Origin: Micractinium sp. NFX-FRZ
Taxonomy: Eukaryota > Chlorophyta > Trebouxiophyceae > Chlorellales > Chlorellaceae
Assembly: GCA_029339195.1 (NCBI GenBank)
Contig: JAPTJF010000114.1
Coordinates: forward strand, 62,001 to 126,000
Direction of reading: 5' to 3'
DNA length: 64,000 nt
The notes under the pieces are model-generated. The model saw nothing but the letters and a program-made list of their open reading frames with translations. It ran no database searches and was not told the origin of the DNA. The stretch's first letter is position 1; every line of letters begins with the position of its first letter. Below, one piece after another: positions 21,922-33,700 of the stretch. The position numbers and the translations under genes were made by a program.

Positions 21922-22966
21922 AACTGTATGCTAAAAATAAATACCTATCTGTACATCCCGAGCTCACTCTCACGCATTGCTCCTGCCTGCTGCCCCCTTG
22001 GTGGTGCTGGCTGGCTCACGCGCGCTGTGTATAACCAGCACATGTTGCTACACTTGTGCACCATTGTCCTTTCCTACGGTATACCCCGCCTTCTCCTCTG
22101 CTTCTCCACATGACACAAATGCCCGCAAGTGACGGACCATCAGACCTGCTATGACCAAACTCCATGTCTGCTCGATTCACTCTGAGCTTGCACGCTTGAT
22201 ATGCCACATGACTGATTGAATGACTTAACTGACTGTGTGACTCTCACACCGCTTAGGCATTCGGTTTAGAGGCGCTGAACCCAATGGTCTTTGTTTCTGG
22301 AATTGCACCAAGGACGGTGGGCAGTCATCCCCTTGGTGGGTGCTGCCAGCAAGCACACTACCAAAGAGGGCAGCACCCAATTGAAGGCAATCATCATCCC
22401 CTTGGTGGGTGCTGCCAGTGGGCGTACTATTATATAGGCCAGCACATGTGAACCGACAGTGCTTGCAGTGGGTGCTGCCATTAAGCACACAGAGGGAGAG
22501 GGCAGCACATGCGAACTGCCGCGGCAGTCATCTCCTTGGTGGGTGCTACCGGGGAGCATGGAAGTCAGGTTGACAGCTGCAGCAGGCTGCACTAGCCTCG
22601 ACAGTTGCAGCACCATCCAGGACCCAGCTTTGTGATGCCTTCAGTTAGGAGTGGAAAGGCCATGCGGCCGACGGTCTCCCCTGTGCCCACGTGGGCGGGG
22701 GCCGTTGGCGGCGCGCGGCCGCGTGGCGGCGGTCGAGTTTGCTGCCGCCGTCGGCTGCGGTGCCGCAGTTGTTCCGGCCGAACGGCTGCGGCAGGCCGCC
22801 AGCGTTCACGTGCTCAGCCCGTCCTGAGGGCAGTCAAAAGTAGGTTGCATGAGTAGGCTGCATGAAGCCAGATGGATGCGCTTGTCCATCGGCTGAACTG
22901 GTCAGTCCATGTTCAGTTACTCGCTGCCTCTCACTGCGAACCAGATCCTGCGCCTTGGTCTGCTTG
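21922..22966. other. Non-coding stretch with hairpin repeats
   Basis: About 1 kb with no convincing exon; the composition is more AT-rich up to about 22260. The only clear structure is the triplicated hairpin repeat at 22340-22550. From about 22640 on the DNA becomes very GC-rich and may include 5' exons of the following gene. Confidence 0.55.
22340..22550. repeat. Tandem hairpin repeat, three full units plus a fragment
   Basis: Each unit holds CTTGGTGGGTGCTGCC or a variant. It is followed, after exactly 21 bases, by the complementary arm GGCAGCAC (copies 1 and 3) or GCCAGCAC (copy 2). Left arms start at 22340, 22409 and 22472, right arms at 22369, 22438 and 22501; a fourth unit (GTGCTACC, 22543) lacks a clear right arm. 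Spacing is 63-71 bases. The constant loop length and diverged loop sequence suggest the stem is the retained element. Confidence 0.85.
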
Positions 22967-24474
22967 AACGCGAACAGCAGGTAGTCGAGGTGGGTGGACA
23001 GGCCTGGCGTTCGGGGCGCGCGGCTTCCCTCGCCGAGCGCTCGCCTTTGGCTCCAGAAACTGCCACGGGAGCCAGGCGCAAACTGAGCTCGCGCTGCCTG
23101 CAGAGAGGGAGCCACCGCCGCCGCCGCCCTGCCGCCGCACCGTCCGCAAGCTGCTTGCGGCCGCTTCTGAGGAGTGGCACCGCTTGCCCCAGACCCGTTC
23201 CAAAAGCATCACAGCTGCCTCTCTTCTTCCTGTTCCACTGAACACTCACTTCAATGCCGTTGTTATATGGGTGCAGGGAGCCATGTCGCACAGCGAGAAG
23301 CTGCAAACATTTGGTGCCCTGGCGGGGGTAGTGGTGGCGGCAGAGCCAGCGGGACTGGACCCCATGGTCGGGCAGGTTTTTACTCGGCGGTACAAACGAG
23401 CAAAGACAGCAGAACCAGACCAAGGTGTGGGGCCGCACAGGTTGCGTCAGCAGGCGGGCGGGCAGGAGGCAGAGGCGGAGCTTCACCCGCTGCCTGCTGC
23501 GCCGCCCATGCAGCCCGCTGAGCCGTGCGTGCAGCTGCGAGAGCCGCCGCCGCGGCTGCCGCCACTAGCTCCGCAGAAGCTGGGGCGCCAGCTGCCGCAG
23601 CATGCGCAGCTGGGTACCAGCACTCACGGCAGCAGCAGACGGGCAGACTCGGTTATTCTGCGGCTGATGCGAAACAGCGCACGAGCAGAAGGCACTAGCC
23701 CCGCTGGCAGCTCCGTTGCGGCTGCAATGGGCAGCACGGCAGCGGCGCCACGCGCCTGGCATCCGGCAGCGGCGGCATCGGGTGTGCTGGCTCAGCCGCC
23801 TCAGCCGCCGCCACGACAGCAGCAGAATGAGGCGCCACTGCCTCCGCCGCTGCCGCCGCGGCAGAATGTGGCGCCGCTGCCACAGCAGCAGCAGCCGCGG
23901 CAGAATGTGGCGCCGCTGCCACAGCAGCAGCAGCAGAATGTGGTGCGACCACCGCCGCCGCCGCCGAAGCCGCCGCCGCAGCAGCAGCAGCATGTGCCAC
24001 CGCCGCCAGCGGCAGCGGAGCACCCACGAAGTGTGCTAGTATGCCTCGCAGAGGCCTGCAACACTCCTGGCGGCCAAGCTGCAGGCTTGACGCCAGGGCA
24101 CACAGCGTACCTGGCACTGTCGGTGAGTTGGTCAGATGCTGGGTGGGGGTTAAGCTTCAGGCAGAGGGACAGGAGCAATGCAGCGTGCGCCCTTGCTCGC
24201 TTGAGGTGGGCGATCTGATGCGGCTACGCTCCTGTGCATTTGAGCGGTACTGTGCCCTTCCTGATTTTCTGGGAGTTTTGCCCCGGGTTTCTGCAGTGGG
24301 ACAAGCTCAAGGCGGATGAGCAGGCAACGCAGGTGGGTGCGGCTGCTTGACGCCCTTCTTGCCCGCCTGCCTGCTTTGCGCGTCAAGCGGGACTACTTAG
24401 ATAACAACGAGCTATTTGAGCTGCGTGTGCTGGTGGAGTGCTCGCTGCACGAGTCCGAGCGCCTCAAGGGCTAA
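22967..24474 (+). CDS. Unknown Pro/Gln-rich protein
   Basis: Not recognised. An open frame without internal stops runs from just after a TGA near 22964 to a donor after LTPGHTAYLALS (24122). It then joins in phase 0 to a 36-base exon (24297-24332, WDKLKADEQATQ) and a last exon 24388-24474 encoding YLDNNELFELRVLVECSLHE and the stop TAA. The middle is low-complexity (runs of Pro, Gln and Ala, with repeats of RQNVAPLPQQQQ at about 23865-23940); the two ends look like folded helical sequence. The start codon was not located. The last intron would be only about 55 bases with a weak acceptor (TCAAG). TGTAA at 24832 fits a 3' end. The opposite strand is also open over much of this stretch, so both strand and limits are uncertain. 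Confidence 0.45.
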
Positions 24475-25955
24475 GCTGCCAGCAGAAGGAGCTTGCTTGT
24501 ACAGCCCAGGTCCACCAACGTCCACCACCTCTGGGGCGAGTGCCCCTCCTGTCACACTTGCACCACCTGTCCCCAAACTTGCACGATGCCACGCTTCAGG
24601 CTGCAATGCATCCATGCATTCTGCTTCTCCAACCATCTGTGTGATCCTTATACAGGCAGCTAACTGGAGGTGGTCCTTAATGGCCTGGCGTTGGGAACTT
24701 CCCTTGGAAAGGGATGCCACGTGGGGGGCTGAAGCAGAGAGCCCGTCTGCTAGACATGAGTAAAGGCGTAGTACACATCCCACAATGGCTAGATTTGAAG
24801 AATACTATCGCAAATAGAATAAAACTGGCAGTGTAAGCTGGCAAGACCCGCGCCACTGGCGGGGACAGCCCCTTCTTTCCTCGAGTGGTGTGATGTTGAC
24901 ATCAACATTCGCTGTGCTGATCAGTGTGCTTATCTCCAGCAGCCCTGTTCATCGGTGTTGATTTGTATCCTTGAACGTCCCTTTGCCTTCTCAATTACAG
25001 AAATGCACAGGCCGCCAGGAAGGCAAATCGAGGCAGCTGCAACCGGCGTGCACCGTGCGCAACAGTGCACGCATGTCCAGCCCGCCAGTGCTGGCAGTGG
25101 GGATACCGCTGGTGCTTGGCAATGCTGAGGTGGCACCGCTGTTTGCCAGCGCTGAGTACGCCCTGCTGTCGGCAGCTGCCGTGGCGCTGCCGCCATGCTG
25201 CTTGCCGCCTCCCCGGCCTGGCCCGGGCAGCATGCGGGGCATGAGAGGCGTGTGGTAATCCTCGGCTCCCCCAGCCTCATCATCTATGTGCGCTGCAAGT
25301 TCGGCGGGCTCTGGTAGTGCTGCAAGGGCAGCACCCATCTCCCCTGCAGCCACCTGCACTGGCAGTGCACTGGCTCGTCTGCCCTTGCCTCAGCCACTGC
25401 GCTTTTGCCGCCCCTGTGTAGCGGGCAGGCGACAGCGGCGGGGCGGCGTGCCCACAGAATCCAGAGCTTCTCTGCCTCCTGGTGTGCAGTTTGGACGGGT
25501 TCTGGATGCACAGCTGGCCTTGGAATTGCAAACAGCCTGCCTCAGCAAGCGAACGGCAAGCCGACAGGTGGCCTGCAGCTGGCCTGCCGCCGACACAGAA
25601 CACTTGCCTCCCTCCACAATCGGTTTGAATGAGCTGAACTGGCACATACTTTCCCAGGCTGACTCGTCAGTTTAGCTCCCACAACCCATGTGTTCTCCCC
25701 AGCCCTGCCAGGGTACCCAGCCGCCTGGGCTGTTCCCAAATTGGATGGCTCAACTTGCGCAGTAGCTTGCCTGAACCCTTGCCCTGGAAGCAGGAACTGG
25801 CAGCCCCGGTGGCAACCTAGCCACCTAGCCTCTCACATGTGCTCCCTAGTTTGTTGTCCTGCCTTGTGCTCTGCGAGCGGCGAAGGCTTACACCAGCAGC
25901 AGCGGTGTCGCAGGCATTGCCAGAAGCTGGTGGCATCCTTCCTTTCTTCCTGTTA
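24475..25955. other. Ambiguous stretch with a possible minus-strand exon
   Basis: No gene can be fixed here. On the minus strand, 25345-24991 is open from an ATG. It encodes an acidic stretch (MGAALAALPEPAELAAHIDD) followed by a Gly/Ser/Ala-rich tail, with protein-like composition but no partner exon. The plus strand is also open in pieces (25286-25675). The first 370 bases probably are the 3' UTR of the upstream gene. Confidence 0.35.
24832..24836 (+). terminator. TGTAA polyadenylation signal candidate
   Basis: TGTAA lies about 358 bases past the stop at 24474, in an A-rich context (AATAAAACTGGCAGTGTAA). Confidence 0.5.
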
Positions 25956-26106
25956 GGGAGCAGCTGCCAGGCACAGCGTGATCGCCACCGGCGCTCCCAC
26001 CCCACCCGTGAGCATCAGCGGCGCCCTGAAAGAGCAGTCCCCACTGCTGCCAACGGGTGGGGTGGGAGCGCCGGTGGCGATCACGCTGTGCCTGGCAGCT
26101 GCTCCC
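25956..26106. repeat. Perfect 54-bp inverted repeat with a 43-base spacer
   Basis: Bases 25956-26009 are the exact reverse complement of 26053-26106; both arms start GGGAGCAGCTGCCAGGCACA when read outward-in. The right arm lies inside the coding frame of the membrane-protein gene (GGVGAPVAITLCLAAAPF); the left arm falls where its preceding exon or intron should be. Perfect identity implies a recent template-switch duplication or an assembly/library fold-back artefact. Confidence 0.95.
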
Positions 26107-27491
26107 TTTGTCTACAGGGTCATCAACCGACCCGTGGTTGACATCTTTGTTGTAAGCGTCCTGCCTAAGCTTCGCGCTGGGGGGAAACAGGTGAGCTACT
26201 CAGCCTTGCCACTCCTTGCGTCCTTTCCTGCTTGGCTCCAGGGACTACGACAACCCTGCCAGTTGGGCTTTGCCCGGCTCATCACCCCACTCCCTGCCTG
26301 TTGCAACTGGCCGACATAGTGATGGAGCAGGCACTCACGTACGACTCCCACCGGGCGGTTCTGCAAGCTCAGTTCTACTGCATTGTGCCGGTGTATTGCC
26401 TTTGGCTCGTTCTGAAGCTTTTCCCATCCATGAGCGGCGCAGCAGCTGTGGTCAGCACCGCCATACAGTGGTTTGCAAGCGGCTTGGTGGTAGCGCAGTT
26501 CGGGGCGTCCTTTGCGGCACTGTGGTCTGTTCAGGCCGCGCAGCAGAGCACTGCGGAGGCCGCAGCAGACCCACCAGACCCAGCAACAGCGGGCGCAGCA
26601 GGCGCAGCGGGCGCAGCAGGCGCAGTGGCAGCAGAGGAACAGTCTTTGCTGGACGTGTACACACTCCGTAAGGTGCGGGGGAGACCTGAATGGGTGGCGG
26701 GAAGAGGGGCAGCCTGCACAGCTAGGAACAGGTGTCAGGCTGGAGGCTCGAGGTCCAAACAACTGCCATTGCTGGGTTCCTCCATGCTCCTTTTTCTCGA
26801 CCGCAGGACGGCGGGGTGCGGCCCTCACGTGTGGAGCTGGTGCTGGTGCTGGCTCTGGCAGCGGCGGCCATGTGGAGCCCAGGGAGCATCAGACAGACAG
26901 CGCACCGGGTGGGTCTCAGCCTTGAGGCTTTCTCAGTGGGCAGGGAGGTGGAGGGCGGCCTGGGGAATGGGAAGGAGATGGGAGCACGTTGTGCCCACCC
27001 TGCAGGTGACACTGCTGGCAATGCGGCATGCACGCTGGCAGGCTGCAGGACGCCAGACTGTGCCGCTCTTGCCTGTCCCTGACCTGCATCACTTGCTTTG
27101 TACTCACCCGTCATTCCGACCCTGTTTTGTGCTTGCGCTGCAGTCAGCGACCCAGGCAAGGGGGGTGCTCGGCTGGAGCTGCCTCGCCGGCTGGGTGCAG
27201 GCGCAGGCGCAGGCTGCGGCGGCGGCGGGGTTGCAACCACCAGGCAACCCCCGGCACGAGCTGACGGGCCCTCAGCCCGCTGGCAGGCAGCTGATTCCCC
27301 AGCTGCTGGCGCAGTTCATCACGAGCCTGCGTGCCGTTTTTGCGCATGCTATGAGCGAGCAACAGCCTGGCGGGCTGCAGAGAGAAGCGGCGGCAATAGC
27401 CGGGAGGCGGGAGGCCACTCTTGGCAGAGCAGCTGCACCCCTATATACGCAATGTGAAGCTGTTTCGCAGACCAGCCGAAACATACTGTAA
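25957..27491 (+). pseudogene. Unknown multi-pass membrane protein gene, apparently damaged
   Basis: Not assignable to a family. Exons in phase are up to 26190, 26307-26672, 26807-26908 and 27006-27491, ending at TAA. Hydrophobic segments include APVAITLCLAAAPFVYRVI, FYCIVPVYCLWLVLKLF, AIQWFASGLVVAQFGASF and VELVLVLALAAAAMW, so an integral membrane protein is likely. A long Ala/Gln-rich C-terminus follows. Two lesions are visible. The 5' end runs into a perfect inverted duplication and no start codon is found. The junction GGKQ-LADIVMEQ requires an acceptor at 26305-26306 that reads CAA instead of CAG, although a good pyrimidine tract precedes it. Either the gene is decaying or the sequence has local errors. 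The first certain codon of the next gene is only 286 bases beyond the stop. Confidence 0.5.
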
Positions 27492-27776
27492 CATGATGGC
27501 TGCTTCTGTGATGGGCGTCCCAAGGCTAGACTGCCTGCAGTATACAAGGCCAACAACAGCCAGAGCACCGCCACTGGCGGCGGCGCCCACTGCTGCCGCC
27601 AGCGAGGCAGCAGCCAGCTGGCTGTGGGCGCGGTATCGGCATGCATGCATGTCGTTTTGTGCGCACACATTGCTCCGGAGCGATAATGGACACCTGAGAC
27701 GGCCCTACGCCGTGCATGCTCCAATCGCTGCCTCTCTTCTCGCGATTCTGTTTGTCTTGAAGCTTGAGTAGCAGTC

Positions 27777-30700
27777 ATGGCGGCCCAAACCGACCTGGCA
27801 GCCCAGCTGCAGACGCTGGCGGTGCGCCAGAAAGTAGACCAGGGCCGGCGGCACCCCGGCAAGGCCTCCCTACTCTACTCCTTCCAGGAGGCGGCGGACA
27901 TCGATGCGGAGACCATCCATAGAATCGGGCTTGAGGGTGAGCGCCGGCGCCGCCAATGCGGGTCCTGCCCAGCCTGTGCTGCCGCCTCCGCCGCCGCCGC
28001 TTCCGGTCCTCCTTTGCAGCCCCAGCCACCCTGGCCTCCGTCCCACTCACCCGCCACGCAGGCCTGGACCAGCTGTGTGCTCTGGACGGACGCTTCCAGG
28101 CCTACCGCCGCACGCTGTTTGGGCAGGCCAGCCAGGCGCTCGACAGGGATGCCTCCACAGCGGACGTGAACGCAAAGCTGGACGCTGCCATTGCCGGCTT
28201 CTGCACCCTCCTCTCCTCCTACTTCCTGCTAGCACCTGCATTCAAGGCACTCGAGTTCCTTGTGCGCAAGTACAAGTGAGCAGGGGGCCTGGCAGCGGGG
28301 CAGCGCGCGTCCGTGGCGCTGCTGCCACGATGCTGCCGTCTCCTGCGCCCCCCCCCTGAACCGCTTTGCCAGCTTGCTGCCGCCAGGGTGTATGCGCGCG
28401 TGTGTCCAACGTGTGCTTGGTTCACGAGAGCAACTTGCTGAAGCCGCGGAGCGACGCGCATCCCTGCCACTGTGCGCTGTTCTTCACGTGCTTGACGCCT
28501 CGCTCTCCACATCCTTGCAGGGTGCACGAGCGCAACGTGGAGGAGCTGATGGGTGCGGCGCTGCCCTACCACGAGACCGAGCAGTTTGTGCGGCTGGTGC
28601 AGATCCTGAGGCTGGAGCCGCGCTCCCGCTGGGCCTTCCTGGCGCCCATGCAGCAGAGCGGCGCGCCCGCCCCGCGCGAGGCGCTCGTCCTGCGCTGCGT
28701 CACCGACAGGGTGGGTGGGTGGGTGGGTGGGTCCCCGGCTGGGGTCCCAGGCACGGGTCGGACCTGGTTTGAGCAGCTGCCCGAATGCAGCACTAGACCA
28801 TGCACACACACACTGCGTTGCCCTGCGTCCTCGCCTGCTCCGCCCACCATAGCACTCACCCCTGCACGTTCAGCACCACGCTGCTCTCACACCGCCTGCG
28901 CCTCCCTCCCCTTCCCCTCGCCACAGTCGCTGCTGCGCTTTGTGTGTGAGCTGGCGCAGCGCCAGGCGGACCCGCGGGTGGCGGGCCGCGTGGCGCTCCC
29001 CTTTTATGCCGTCCTGGTGTGCGAGTTTTTGGTGAAAGTGATGGCCGTGGATGAGCCGCTGCTCACGTGAGTGCGCGCCTGCAGTAGCGTGCCTGCATCA
29101 GGCAGCTGCGCTGACCTGGCCTGCCCTGGTGCCCCTCGTTGCGAGCATTTGGGGACTTGGTTGCTTGCCTGGTCACTGGGTGAGGCGGCTGCTGGTGACG
29201 TGATCAGCCATGGGCAGGCTGGGCGCTGACATCCCGCCCCGCTGTGTTGCCCTCCCACCTGCGCACATACTCCTGTCTTACTTGCCTGCATGCATGCATC
29301 CCATGTTCCGCTCAAGCCACTGCCCACCTCCCTCTTCCTCCACGTACGCTCCATGTCTGCTCCTCACGCCCCCTCTCTCCACGCCCCCTCCCGCCTGCAG
29401 CATGCTGCTGCCCTACCTCCTGGCGGGCCTGAGCAGCTCTGTCGTGCCTGACTACCGGGCAGCTACCTACATGATCATTGGCCAGCTGGCATCCCGCGCC
29501 ACCTTCACCGCCGACCTGGCAACAGGTGAGCGGCTCGACACATCTTATCCCGCCAAGGGGTATGAAGTCTTGACATTGAGAGTGTGGGCATGCAAGTTTT
29601 TGCCTGCCGTCTGAGGTTGCATTACCAACCAAGGGCTGCATAGGACCTGCTTGTTCACGACATTCAAAGGGCCAGGCGCTGCCGGTGATGCACACCCTTT
29701 CCGATCGTGACGGCGCCCCTGCGGCCCGCTGAGCGGCAATCACCTTACAGTTTGTATTCCCTGAGGCACGCCGCCTGGCCCTGCCCGCCCACCCTACCAT
29801 GGCTCCTGCCTTGCCGCCTGCCGTGCACATGCTGTCGCCTGCAACTTGCCTCACCTGCTGCATGGGGCAGGGTTGAACGTTGGTGCTTGGGCGGCCGGGC
29901 CGGCGAGGCGGGGGCCACCCTGGGCATTCGCCCCATTCCAGCGCCAGTTGTGTCCCAACTGCACCGTTGCTTGGCCCACTCCATCTGGCAACCGCGGCCC
30001 GGCACCGCACCTCCCCAGCCCTGCTTGCCGTGCCCTTTCAGAACATGCTGGTCTGGCCCCTGCTTCAAAGCTCTTGCGTCCGACCCCACATGCCTGCAGT
30101 TTTGGTGACCGAGACCTGCCGCACCGCCTCCCCGGCGCTGCTCAGCTCGGCGGTCATGCTGCTGGCGCACCTGTGCAACAGCCAGGAGCACCTGGTGGAG
30201 CTGCCTGAGAAGGCGTTCAAGCACCTGGCAAAGGTGGGTTTACAGGAGGTTGGGTGCGTGGAGTTATTTTTGGGAGGGAAGGAATGGGGCCAGGATGCAA
30301 GCAGCTGCCGAGTAGTTGCCGAGGAAGGCCAAATGTGGGTGGAACAAGAGGGGCGTTGTAGAGGGAGGAGAGTGTGGCATCTGGTGTGGGGAGGTGGCAG
30401 TGAGGAGTATCCAAGCACCTGGTCAACAAGCTGGGGTGGGGGCTGGCATGGAAGGAGGTGTCCCGCTGCACTCCTGGAAGACACTCTCAGAAGGCAAGCC
30501 CTTGGGCGCGGGGCAGTTTGTGAGGTGCCGCCGAGTGAATAGCTGGACAGCGTGCATGCACTCTTAATCTCACATTGTCCACGCACAATGGTCGCCCGCG
30601 GGCGAGGGCCAGGCGCTGCCGGTGATGCACACCCTTTCCGATCGCGACGGCGCCCCTGCGGCCCGCTGAGCGGCAATCACCTTACAGTTTGTATTCCCTG

Positions 30701-33700
30701 AGGCACGCCTGGCCCGCCCCCACTCCCCCAACATCACCCATGCATGTCACGTCATTCATTAAGCCGCCTGTTGAGCAGGTTGCTTTGAGAACGCTGCATG
30801 CCTGCCTTGAAAGCTGTTGCTCCCCTTTGAGACCGCTGCTGCCACGCAACCTTATTCTGGCCTGCAGCAAGTAAGACAGTTCATGCTCTGAAATTTGTGC
30901 GAATCGTCCAAATTTATTAGTCTTCTGCTTTCCTCTGTGTCCTTGCAGGTCACCGGACTGGTCGACCAGCTGGCCTCCCTCGGCGAGAAGGGGGCCCGCA
31001 TTGAGGGCCTGCTGGGCATGCTGGCGCGTGCCGCCATGGCGCTACTGCCGGCGCACCCACACTACGAGCACCTGCTGCAGGGCTTGCTGGCGCGCGTGCC
31101 AATGGGTGAGCAGGGGGGGCGGCACGCCGGCAGCGGGCAGGGGCAGTACACCTGCGGAAGGCAAGGAGTCATCTGCATTACCACACCTTCTGGCACACAT
31201 GCGGCAAGCGGGACATCCGTGCATTGCATGTGCGGCACAGCGCCTGAAGAGGGCTTGAGCTTGTTTTGGGCGGGAGGCATGATGGGCGCCTGCAATGCCA
31301 ACTGCTTTGTATGATTGCACAGCTTCATGGCGTGCTTCTTGCGCCGCCATTGCAGGCGAGGCTGGGCGCGTGCTGGCAGACGCTGTGCTGCAGCAGGCGG
31401 GTGCAGCCAACGAGGACGAGCAGGGGCCGCACCGCGAGACGCTGCAGCGCCTGCTACGCGCGCTGGACCTGCGCTGCCCCGAGCAGCTGGATGCAGCAGT
31501 CGGCGCCGCCCTGGCCCAGGGCACCCCCGGCGGGCAGGGCGAGGAGGAGCAGGAGCGGCAGCAGCGCGTGCTGGCGCTGCTGAGCGCAGCGTTTGAGGGC
31601 ACCGCACGCTGCCCCCTCTTGGAGGCTGGCACCACAGTGCTTCTGGCAGCCGAGGCACCCCAGGAGGCTGTGCGTCAGCTGGTGAGTGCTGAGCAGGGCA
31701 GGTGCTGCCTGCTGCGGTGCCTGCGTGCATAGCAGCGCTGCATGCTGTGCTGCCTGCGTGCTGTGCTGCCTGTGTGCGATGCAGCAATGGGCCCCAAGCC
31801 TGGAACTGCCAGTGCGCAAGGCCTGCTCCGCACGCTTAGGGTGGGAGGAACGCAGGGTTCCTCCTACCCCTCCTGCCACGGCACCGCAAAGCGTGCACGT
31901 CTCCTGACTTTGCCCGTTCCCTCCTTCTCTCCTCTTCTGCCACTGCAGGCTGTCCAGCGTCTGGACGCCCTAGTGACCTCTGCTGCTGGCAGCGAGGCGG
32001 CGGCAGCGGCAGGGGCCGCACTGCTGCGCCGCCTGCAGGACGACTCCCCGGCCGTTGTGCAGGCAGTGCTGAACTCGGCCTCCCTGCTGACGCTGCCGCG
32101 TGCCGCCCTGATTGACAGCCTGGCGAGCTGCTTCGAGGGGGCACTGCAGCTGGTGAGCGGCATGGGGGGTGTGGTACGTGGTGCTGTGCTGCTGGGGTGC
32201 TGGCCCACCGCCTGCTTGCCTGCCTGCCTCAGCTCATTGACGCCTTGTCGTATGCATGATTAATGATCCCTGTCTGCCCCCCTGGTCTTTCCCCGCCCCC
32301 TCATCTCCCCTGCCCTGCAGGCGGGCGACCGCGCGACCAAGAAGGCGCAGCGCGCAGAAGCGCGCGGCGTGGCGCGCAAGGTGCTCAAGCTCCTGGCTGG
32401 CCCTGTGCTGGATGGCAGCAGCCCGCAGCAGGTGTCGCAAGTGATTGTGCTGCTCCTGGCAGCGCTGCTCATCACCCCCGCCTGCGGGCGCAAGGTGGCT
32501 GCCACGGCTGCCAAGGCGGCACGCTCCCTGGGCCAGCCGCTGCTGGCAGCGCTGAGTCAGCTTCCCCTGCCTGAGGAGGCAGCGGGGCAGGAGGAAGCGG
32601 AGCAGGGCAAGGCAGGCAAGGGGGGCAAGCAGAAGGGCAGCAAGAAGGGCGGTGCGGCGGAGGCCAAGGAGGCGCAGAAAGCGGCGGCGGCGGCCGAGCG
32701 CGGCAGGCAAGCGGCGGATGCGGCGTACAATGCAAAGGTGGTGGCGGCGCTGGCCAGCCAGGCGGCGGGCAGCGAGGACGCTGCTGCACAGCTCAGCCAG
32801 CTGCTGGCAGATTGTGCCAGCGGTGATGCGGGGCCCAGCGCCAGCCGGGCAGAGCCACTGCTGCTCCTGACAGCGCACGCTGCCGTGCACAGCGGTGAGA
32901 CGGCAGGGGCAGCGACGGTGGCGGCAGCACTGCTGCGCCCGCTGCGCCAGCAGGGCGGAGCAGGCACAGCATTTGAGCCGGCAGAGAGCCTGCCCAAGGA
33001 GTGCTTTGATGCGAGCGGGCTGGCAACCCCTGCGCTTCTGGAGCCCGGCCAGCTCAGCGCGCCTGCCCTGCGCAGCACTGCGCTGCTGGCGGCGCTGCGC
33101 TGCGCGCCTTGGGCCGCGCTGGCACCGCAGGCCGGCAAGGTGCGTGTGGCTCGCAGCATGTGTTGCGCTGAAGAAAGGCAGTGCAATGCAATCAAGGGCA
33201 GCTTGGCTAATGCGCCCGCTTTGCTCCGCTGCCTGTGCCTCATGACTGGGAAGAATTCCAACTGCTGCCCTCTTTCTGCTGCTGTGCTGCAGGATGCGCT
33301 GGCCCTGCTGCGTGCGCTGTGCTCGCTGCGCTGGCAGCCGGCGCTGTCCGCCCTGCTGGCACGCGTTGCTGAGCAGCACCTGGATGCCCTGCAGCTCCTG
33401 TCCGAGCTGATCGCAGCCCCGCCAGCTGCTGAGGCTGCCAGCGTGCAGCTTGTGGCCATCCAAAACGCGACGACGCTGCTGGATGCACAGCGGGCCGCGG
33501 CTCGCGGTGGCAAGAAGCAGAAAGCAGGTGGGGAGGCCGGCAGAGGTGTGCATCGCAGTGACCTTGTGCCCAAACTGTCACTGTGCGACATGCTGACCGG
33601 CTGCTCATTGCTCTGCTGCAGGCGGCGCGGGCATGGCGCTGCTGTGCCGCACGCTGTGCACGCTGCGCCACCCCAGCCGCGACGTGCGCCAGGCTGGCGT

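Noticed and set aside
23565..24178. Minus-strand open frames opposite the Pro/Gln-rich gene
   Set aside because: They consist of runs of Arg, Leu, Ala or Gly produced by reading CAG/CCG repeats backwards.
24991..25345. Minus-strand acidic open frame as a confirmed gene
   Set aside because: Composition is protein-like, but no partner exon, homology or 3' signal could be shown; it is kept only as a possibility in the gap entry.
27492..27776. Extra exons between the membrane-protein gene and HEATR1
   Set aside because: The open frames here are short, low in recognisable structure and lack matched splice sites; the stretch is treated as promoter/5' UTR of HEATR1.
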